DNA of 49,936 nt. It comes from a virus. The DNA lies in IMG/VR virus record IMGVR_UViG_3300028417_000006, positions 1-49,936 of that record. The stretch is one strand, 5' to 3'. Position numbers and translations under genes: made by a program. Below are positions 41,086 through 45,759 of the stretch, piece after piece (position 1 is the stretch's first letter; each line of letters begins with the position of its first letter). Under the pieces are notes generated by a model that saw nothing but the letters and a program-made list of their open reading frames with translations, ran no database searches and was not told the DNA's origin.

Positions 41086-41396
41086 TTAAACTATTAGAAT
41101 ATTAGAATATTAAACTATTTGAATATTAAACTATTTGAATATTAAACTATTAAAACATTAAACATACTTAATATTAAACTATTCAAACATTAAGCTATTC
41201 AAATTAATTAAACATACTTAATATTAAACTATTAGAATATTAAACTATTAGAATATTAAACTATTAGAATATCAAGTATATCAAATTAATCAAACTATTA
41301 AAACATTAAACTATTAGAACATTAAGTATATTTAATATTAAACTATTAGAATTATTAAGTATCTTTAACATTAAATATATTAAATATTAAACTATT
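41086..41396. repeat. TTAAACTATT iteron array
   Basis: Eleven exact TTAAACTATT copies start at 41086, 41110, 41126, 41142, 41174, 41224, 41240, 41256, 41306, 41338 and 41387, with degenerate copies between (41190, 41289). Spacings are often 16 bp or multiples near it. Two further direct copies lie at 40269 and 40298, and two inverted copies (AATAGTTTAA) at 40452 and 40467. The array is almost pure A/T, so easily melted. Confidence 0.9.
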
Positions 41397-41464
41397 CAAA
41401 GTTAAAGATATTGTATCTACCTAAACCAATAATATAACCCCACCATAATAATAAGGCTATATCT

Positions 41465-41512
41465 CCATGGTGTAGCTTAAGAAATTAACAACTAAATAAA
41501 CCTACACCATGG
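41465..41512. repeat. 11-bp inverted repeat at end of early unit
   Basis: CCATGGTGTAG (41465-41475) and CTACACCATGG (41502-41512) are exact inverted copies with 26 bp between, starting 16 bp after the stop of the last early leftward gene. No U-tract follows on the minus strand. It may be an RNA 3'-end stabiliser or an operator. Confidence 0.75.
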
Positions 41513-41527
41513 ACTCTCAAATACCAA

Positions 41528-41803
41528 TCAAGATAGAAATTGCATAACTGTCTGAAACAACCACAAAACAAACATAACCATAATAAAGGCTATACCACAA
41601 AACAACAACAACTTAAAAACACTACCAACAAGGTCGCTAACAAACTCCATCACCCAACTAATGCCATCACAAAGCGTAATCACAATAAATGCAAGAGCCT
41701 TAAACAGACCCTTAACAAACAAGACAATAATAAAGGCTATATCTTTCCCGACATAACCACCCAAAAATTTATAAAAGCTCCGATAAAAGTAATCTTTAGT
41801 CAT
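41528..41803 (-). CDS. Small integral membrane protein, 91 aa
   Basis: Very hydrophobic: membrane segments at about 20-45 (possibly two short passes around KGLFKALAF) and 58-86, with Lys and Tyr at the N-terminus. Two internal stretches are similar (GKDIAFIIVLF and FCGIAFIMVMF). It lies in the probable early unit, so a superinfection-exclusion or host-envelope role is more likely than late lysis, though a holin cannot be excluded. A weak GG-rich site precedes the ATG. Function is inferred only from hydropathy. Confidence 0.75.
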   Translation of the reverse strand: MTKDYFYRSFYKFLGGYVGKDIAFIIVLFVKGLFKALAFIVITLCDGISWVMEFVSDLVGSVFKLLLFCGIAFIMVMFVLWLFQTVMQFLS

Positions 41804-41811
41804 AGCCCAAC

Positions 41812-42030
41812 CTATCGCAATTTTAATATTAAAATAGTTTCATATACAGTAAGGTTGTATAAAAGACCTCTAACAGACACAACAACCTCAACAAGGCTAT
41901 GCTTATAAAGTTTAACATCTTTGCTTAAAACCCTCTCCAACTCCTTTAAATTACCCTCAATTCCGACCTCTAAATCGTTGTCACTCAAACCAATCCAAAA
42001 CCCCTTAATATCTCCCTTAATAAAATTCAT
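41812..42030 (-). CDS. hypothetical protein, 72 aa
   Basis: A small alpha/beta protein (GFWIGLSDNDLEVGIEGNLK, then a KHSLVEVVVSVRGLL strand pair). It shares its first base with the stop of the gene upstream (TAATG), with GAGGTG before the ATG. No motif, signal or membrane helix is visible. It belongs to the leftward block of unknown early genes. Confidence 0.75.
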   Translation of the reverse strand: MNFIKGDIKGFWIGLSDNDLEVGIEGNLKELERVLSKDVKLYKHSLVEVVVSVRGLLYNLTVYETILILKLR

Positions 42031-42674
42031 TATAAAGCACCTCTTATTGTGATAACAACATCACTAGTAACATCTGCTTCATATGACTCAATAAGAGGAT
42101 TAAGAAATTCAACAAGGCTCAGGATATCACCCTCCTCTAAATCTAAAGGTCTTTTGTTGACATGATAAGCACCTACTATTTTAACCCCGTAATAAGGAGT
42201 TAGTCTGATATCACTACCACCAACAACTCCAACAATTCTATCTTCTGCATAGTAATCACTAGGGATAACCCCGACTTTAACCAACTCATGGTTGCCGATA
42301 TCAGCACCGTTCAACTTTGAAGCACCCTCAAACAGTGCTTCAAAATTCTCTTTAATGAAGCTACTAATCTTTATTAAGTTAGCTTCATTTTGATTGTAGC
42401 CCCTGCTACCTATTGTTAATTTTATCTCATTTGTATCATTTGTTTTAATTTGTATATCATTTGTTTTAAGGAACTCTTTATCAAGAGTGTTCCCGTACAC
42501 CTCCATAGAAGGTGTTATAATTGTAGATATATCCTCGTAACTGTAACCCTCCATTCTTAAAGTATTAAGTATCGCTACATGTGTTAAAGCAGGTTTACTC
42601 TTTTTAAATATAGAGATGGTATGCCCGTTATCCAAAATTAATTTTATCTCGTATGTGTTAGTAGTTGTTTTCAT
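42030..42674 (-). CDS. hypothetical protein, 214 aa
   Basis: The first gene after a strong leftward promoter (42726-42755), with AGGG before the ATG and a leader of about 45 bases. The product is acidic, mixed alpha/beta, with an N-terminal strand-rich part (YEIKLILDNGHTISIFKK), a helical middle (IKISSFIKENFEALF) and a C-terminal part with a VVGVVGGSDIRL-like glycine turn. No catalytic motif or membrane segment. An early host-takeover protein is a reasonable guess from context; I do not recognise it. Confidence 0.8.
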   Translation of the reverse strand: MKTTTNTYEIKLILDNGHTISIFKKSKPALTHVAILNTLRMEGYSYEDISTIITPSMEVYGNTLDKEFLKTNDIQIKTNDTNEIKLTIGSRGYNQNEANLIKISSFIKENFEALFEGASKLNGADIGNHELVKVGVIPSDYYAEDRIVGVVGGSDIRLTPYYGVKIVGAYHVNKRPLDLEEGDILSLVEFLNPLIESYEADVTSDVVITIRGAL

Positions 42675-42725
42675 AATAACCCTTTGTAGTTGTAAGTATC
42701 AGTAGCTCCGATGAACTAGAAGTAT

Positions 42726-42755
42726 AGTATAACATTAGTAACAATAAGAAGTCAA
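42726..42755 (-). promoter_or_regulatory. Sigma-70-type early promoter
   Basis: On the minus strand, TTGACT (-35, 42755-42750), an 18-bp spacer and TATACT (-10, 42731-42726) with TG-T just before it (extended -10). The block matches the promoter at 45082-45111 almost base for base across AATGTTATACTATACTT. It drives the 214-aa gene and the two genes after it. Confidence 0.85.
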
Positions 42756-42913
42756 GAGTATTAGATAAAAGTAGTAATAAAGGCTATATTGTAGTTACGA
42801 TAAGTAACAAACCGCCATAAATCAATGAATGGCATGAAGTGCATACCAAAGTAAAGGCTAAAGCTATTAGTTAAATAAGGTGTAAGTAAGAGTGTTTAAG
42901 GGGTAATTAGTAA

Positions 42914-42935
42914 GAGTGAGGGTTAACCCCCACTC
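42914..42935 (-). terminator. Hairpin terminator after the 231-aa gene
   Basis: On the minus strand GAGTGGGGGTTAACCCTCACTC folds into a long GC-rich hairpin with one wobble; the sequence after it (TTACTAATTA) is only partly U-rich. It begins 6 bp after the stop of the repeat-headed 231-aa gene. Confidence 0.75.
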
Positions 42936-42941
42936 AATAAG

Positions 42942-43637
42942 TTAGTCTGCTGACGGTGTAAGAGATAAGTTAAGAAGTGTAGCTTTAGCCTCTTCTTTTG
43001 TTGCTCCTAAATATTTACCAAGAGTATTATAGTTTGCAACGATTGTGTTTATTTCGTCACCCATCAACCCTACTAAAGCATTATGTACATCTGTACTAGT
43101 ACTGTTAGGGTCGTAAACAGTTTTTTCAACTGCATCTAAAGCTACTCCCGACATAAGCTTGACACGACATCCTGCATCAATTTCTTTTCGTTTTCTAGCT
43201 AGGGCTGAATACATATCCTTTGTTTCATATTTGTTTTTGCTGAAACATTCGTCAAGGAACCAAAATCCACTAACACTATCTCTTTTTGCAAGAAGAGTTC
43301 CCAAAGTGTCCTCAATTCGTTTGCTCCAATCCTTAAGACCTCCTCCACCTGTACTAGGTTTGTAATTTGCAACTAAAATAGCTGATAAATCGGGGTTACT
43401 CGCCACAAATTCAGGGGTTAGAAATCCACCAACCAATGCCCATGCATCAGTTTTACTTAATTTTTTCTTAACAGTTGGTTCAACCGTTACTACTGTATCA
43501 GCTTGTACTGGTGCTACTTCTGCAACTGCTGGTGCTACTTCTGCAACTGCTGGTGCTACTTCTGCAACTGCTGGTGCTACTTCTGCAACTGCTGGTGCTA
43601 CTTCTACTTGTGTTTGTCCTACTACTGGAATATTCAT
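42942..43637 (-). CDS. Protein with AEVAPAV tandem repeat, 231 aa
   Basis: Residues 11-43 are a perfect AV-AEVAP tandem repeat (7-residue unit), followed by a short Val/Thr linker and a domain of about 170 residues (KKKLSKTDAWALVGGFLTPEF ... GGGGLKDWSKRIEDTLG ... LARKRKEIDAGCRVKLMSG) with two cysteines and a helical C-terminus. The repeat acts as a flexible arm. AAAGGATG precedes the ATG and a terminator follows, so this gene may be expressed on its own at high level. The domain is not recognised. A structural or DNA-bound protein on a tether is possible. Confidence 0.78.
   Translation of the reverse strand: MNIPVVGQTQVEVAPAVAEVAPAVAEVAPAVAEVAPAVAEVAPVQADTVVTVEPTVKKKLSKTDAWALVGGFLTPEFVASNPDLSAILVANYKPSTGGGGLKDWSKRIEDTLGTLLAKRDSVSGFWFLDECFSKNKYETKDMYSALARKRKEIDAGCRVKLMSGVALDAVEKTVYDPNSTSTDVHNALVGLMGDEINTIVANYNTLGKYLGATKEEAKATLLNLSLTPSAD
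43510..43605. repeat. 21-bp perfect tandem repeat (coding)
   Basis: Four identical copies of a 21-bp unit (GGTGCTACTTCTGCAACTGC plus T on the plus strand) at 43510, 43531, 43552 and 43573, then a 12-bp partial copy to 43605. Perfect nucleotide identity points to recent expansion by slippage. Confidence 0.96.
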
Positions 43638-43739
43638 AATCCATCCTTTAAAATTTTTATTATCTGATATACAGATTACAGGAAGCTATCTTTATAGCTC
43701 CCTAAATTTGTATATATTTAATGTTAGCAAATATAGCCT

Positions 43740-43988
43740 TTAAACCATCTTAACAATTAGTGCTACTTTTGTTAATTGTAATTGTTGATTAAAGTATTCA
43801 CACAATCGCCTCATCACTACTTTCATCTCCGCTTCGTTTGCATCTTTATAGTATCGCGTATCACCATCGATACTATAACTATCGTTAAAAATGTAAATAG
43901 TAATCCAAAAGCTATCATTTACCTTACTTCTAATTCTAACCTCCCTAACATTTAATAAGGCTAGAATTTTATTGATATCAGCTTCCAT
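43740..43988 (-). CDS. hypothetical protein, 82 aa
   Basis: The ATG at 43988 is preferred because AGGGG lies about 9 bp upstream and it begins one base after the upstream stop; a longer in-frame version would overlap the upstream gene by 65 bp. Small alpha/beta protein (DSFWITIYIFNDSYSIDGDT, then a basic helix MKVVMRRLCEYFN). No known motif. Confidence 0.7.
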   Translation of the reverse strand: MEADINKILALLNVREVRIRSKVNDSFWITIYIFNDSYSIDGDTRYYKDANEAEMKVVMRRLCEYFNQQLQLTKVALIVKMV

Positions 43989-43989
43989 T

Positions 43990-44340
43990 TTAATAACCCC
44001 TGCATAATAAGGATTTATTGTCATCAAACGATATGACATAATAATCACTTTCAAGTATTATCGTTAGGATATCCTCCAAGGGCAATTCTTTAAATTTGCA
44101 ATCATAGTCACTAATAGTTATATCAGACTCTTCAAAATATTCATAGAAAAAATCTCTTGCACTGTATTCTGTATACTGTTGTATCAAGTCATTGCAAATT
44201 TCAAGGCTATCGTCCTCCAAATTGCCTTCCAACATCTCAAACTCTTCATACAAAGCTTCGATAGCTTCATATGTGTAATCACCCTTATAGTTTTTATTTA
44301 TATAGTCAAAAAATTGACTTTTTCCTATATCTATATGCAT
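43990..44340 (-). CDS. hypothetical acidic protein, 116 aa
   Basis: A very acidic helical protein (YEAIEALYEEFEMLEGNLED) rich in Glu, Asp and Tyr. Such highly acidic small early phage proteins often mimic DNA and block host DNA-binding proteins (for example Ocr-like or other anti-restriction proteins), but no specific family is recognisable. It overlaps the upstream gene by 10 bp, and AGGA lies before the ATG. Confidence 0.75.
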   Translation of the reverse strand: MHIDIGKSQFFDYINKNYKGDYTYEAIEALYEEFEMLEGNLEDDSLEICNDLIQQYTEYSARDFFYEYFEESDITISDYDCKFKELPLEDILTIILESDYYVISFDDNKSLLCRGY

Positions 44341-45041
44341 GTTAAATCCTTTGGTATTATTTTAGTAAGCTCTTCTTTAAACAAGGCTACATCAAAAAGT
44401 TCAGTATGATTAGTTAGCATTACTTGTTGTACAAAATCTTCAAGAACTGCTTCTTTATTCCATACATAATTATTCTCATATGTACTATAAAAATCTACTC
44501 CATTATAAGTCAATGAACATGAAATAGGTGACTCAAAAAGTAGATTATAAAGATAATCCTTCATACCTGCAAAGATATCGCATTTTTTAACTATTATGGT
44601 GTAGTATTCATTGTAACCCCGTACTTCCAAAAAGTCGTAATGTAAATCGTAATCAATTCCATAGTATCGCAACTTCCTTAAGAAAGACTTCATATCACTT
44701 GTATCAAGTTCATTTGCGAAATCCCTAACAGTATTGATTATAACATCGTCACTATCACCATCTTCCATCTCTTCCGACATCTCACCTTTAAAAAAGGCTA
44801 AAAGCTTGTTTAAATAAGCTCCCATCTTTTCATCTTTAGCTTGTTTAAGGGTAAATATATCAGTGTTAGAAAAGTTAGTTAACTTATCCTCCCTGTAACT
44901 AGGGCTATAAAGTAAGTAGTTATCGCATTTAAATCTCTCAAATTGTTCATCAAATAGTATTCTCCCGCAATCACTATCCAAGTAAGCACTTAGAGTTAAA
45001 TTAATCCCTGTACTACTTATATCAAAGTTATTATAATTCAT
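44331..45041 (-). CDS. hypothetical acidic protein, 236 aa
   Basis: The first gene after the leftward promoter at 45082-45111, with AAAGGA before the ATG. Rich in Asp, Glu, Tyr and Phe, with an acidic EMSEEMEDGDSDDV patch near residue 95. Regular alternating strands and helices; no membrane segment. It forms a coupled group with the two smaller genes downstream. Early expression and strong negative charge suggest interaction with a host protein, but there is no direct evidence. Confidence 0.78.
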   Translation of the reverse strand: MNYNNFDISSTGINLTLSAYLDSDCGRILFDEQFERFKCDNYLLYSPSYREDKLTNFSNTDIFTLKQAKDEKMGAYLNKLLAFFKGEMSEEMEDGDSDDVIINTVRDFANELDTSDMKSFLRKLRYYGIDYDLHYDFLEVRGYNEYYTIIVKKCDIFAGMKDYLYNLLFESPISCSLTYNGVDFYSTYENNYVWNKEAVLEDFVQQVMLTNHTELFDVALFKEELTKIIPKDLTCI

Positions 45042-45081
45042 ATTAATCCTTTATGTTTTATTTGTGTCAAACTGAAAGTAT

Positions 45082-45111
45082 AGTATAACATTATTAATAT
45101 CAAAAAGTCAA
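45082..45111 (-). promoter_or_regulatory. Sigma-70-type early promoter
   Basis: On the minus strand, TTGACT (-35, 45111-45106), an 18-bp spacer and TATACT (-10, 45087-45082) with an upstream TG-T. The ATG of the 236-aa gene lies 41 bp downstream. It is nearly identical to the promoter at 42726-42755, so the two units are probably co-regulated. Confidence 0.85.
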
Positions 45112-45215
45112 GGGTTTATAGTACAAAGTATTAAAAACAGTAAGAAGCTCCTAAAGTGTTACTTTTACCCTCCTAACATATAAAGACATATACTTTCACT
45201 AGTTACAGTTTTATT

Positions 45216-45258
45216 AATGTATATAAATACAATAAAGTAACTTAAAAGAAAATTAAAT
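45216..45258. repeat. 43-bp element, copy 1
   Basis: AATGTATATAAATAC followed by ATAA and, after a short variable part, CTTAAAAGAAAATTAAAT. It aligns with 48884-48925 with a single gap and a few mismatches. Both copies lie in non-coding gaps of the early region in the same orientation. Confidence 0.75.
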
Positions 45259-45344
45259 AGGCTAAGAGGGAGCTTAAGTTTACGAAGTAGTTGTAAGACC
45301 TAAGGTTCATACAAGGTTAGTTATTTAGTTAGTACTTAGTCACT

Positions 45345-45444
45345 CACGCAATCGCATATGGTATAAATCTCAAAGTTTTAGTAGAGTTAGTTAACACACG
45401 CAATTGCATCTAGTATAAATCTCAAAGTTTTAGTAGAGTTAGTT
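45345..45444. repeat. Two 48-bp direct repeats
   Basis: Copies 45345-45392 and 45397-45444 match at 45 of 48 positions, with a 4-bp gap (52-bp period). Each contains CACGCAAT-x-GCAT at one end and TATAAATCTCAAAGTTTTAG in the middle. The second copy ends 5 bp from the stop of the 102-aa gene. Likely regulator-binding or RNA elements. Confidence 0.92.
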
Positions 45445-45449
45445 TAGAA

Positions 45450-45758
45450 CTATCTAATAAAACCCTCCTTTAGTAAGACCTCCTTGTAATAATCATATAA
45501 GGCTCTATCTTCATCAGACATACTAGCCTCACTAAGCTTGTTAGGTAACATAACTTTAACACCTATACAGTAATCTACTAACTGATGATAGTAGCGTCTT
45601 AATCCTCTAACAGTTTTAAAATCACTTAGTGGATAAAACCAAGTAATACCCCACTTAACAAAACCAACTACTATACCATTTATAACGATAACCTCATCTG
45701 CTTTATAAACACAATTAGCTGGGCTAACTCTTAACTCACTTTTATTATTACTAAACAT
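45450..45758 (-). CDS. hypothetical protein, 102 aa
   Basis: Follows the primase-helicase by one base, so it is co-transcribed and probably coupled, with GGAG before the ATG. Contains a strand-turn-strand start (ADEVIVINGIVVGFVKWG) and a basic helix (TVRGLRRYYHQL), followed by an acidic helix. Small size, basic patch and position suggest a replication accessory protein. The family is not recognised. Confidence 0.75.
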   Translation of the reverse strand: MFSNNKSELRVSPANCVYKADEVIVINGIVVGFVKWGITWFYPLSDFKTVRGLRRYYHQLVDYCIGVKVMLPNKLSEASMSDEDRALYDYYKEVLLKEGFIR

Positions 45759-45759
45759 C

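Larger units (their letters stand above)
39916..41527. other. Structured 1.6-kb non-coding region, origin candidate
   Basis: No convincing gene is present. The region separates the rightward terminase genes from the leftward early genes, whose transcripts converge here. It is very AT-rich and packed with repeats: GTAACACATT elements (40342-40983), two 63-bp inverted repeats, a nested 25-bp inverted repeat, a 15-bp direct repeat (TACTAATTTGACAAG at 40535 and 40844), a 15-bp inverted pair (AAAGACCCTTATTTT at 40511 and its complement at 40894), and a TTAAACTATT array. This is what a phage replication origin or partition/resolution locus looks like, but function is inferred. Confidence 0.7.
45042..45449. 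other. 408-bp non-coding regulatory gap
   Basis: No gene is seen. From left to right it holds the leftward promoter (45082-45111), a 43-bp element shared with the 48.9-kb gap (45216-45258), and two 48-bp direct repeats (45345-45444). It separates the primase-helicase pair of genes from the unknown early block. Confidence 0.75.

Noticed and set aside
39916-41527. tRNA or other structured RNA gene in the large gap
   Set aside because: No cloverleaf, T-loop (GTTCGA-type) or CCA end is visible. The symmetry is explained by DNA repeats.
41540-41908. Plus-strand open frame of 122 codons at the end of the early unit
   Set aside because: It is antisense to two minus-strand genes with good starts. 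The product is a Thr/Asn/Lys-rich low-complexity string.
43655-43705. Terminator hairpin (GGAAGCTAT...ATAGCTCCC) after the 82-aa gene
   Set aside because: The stem has a mismatch and no U-tract follows on the minus strand, so I did not list it as a terminator. It may be an RNA stability element.
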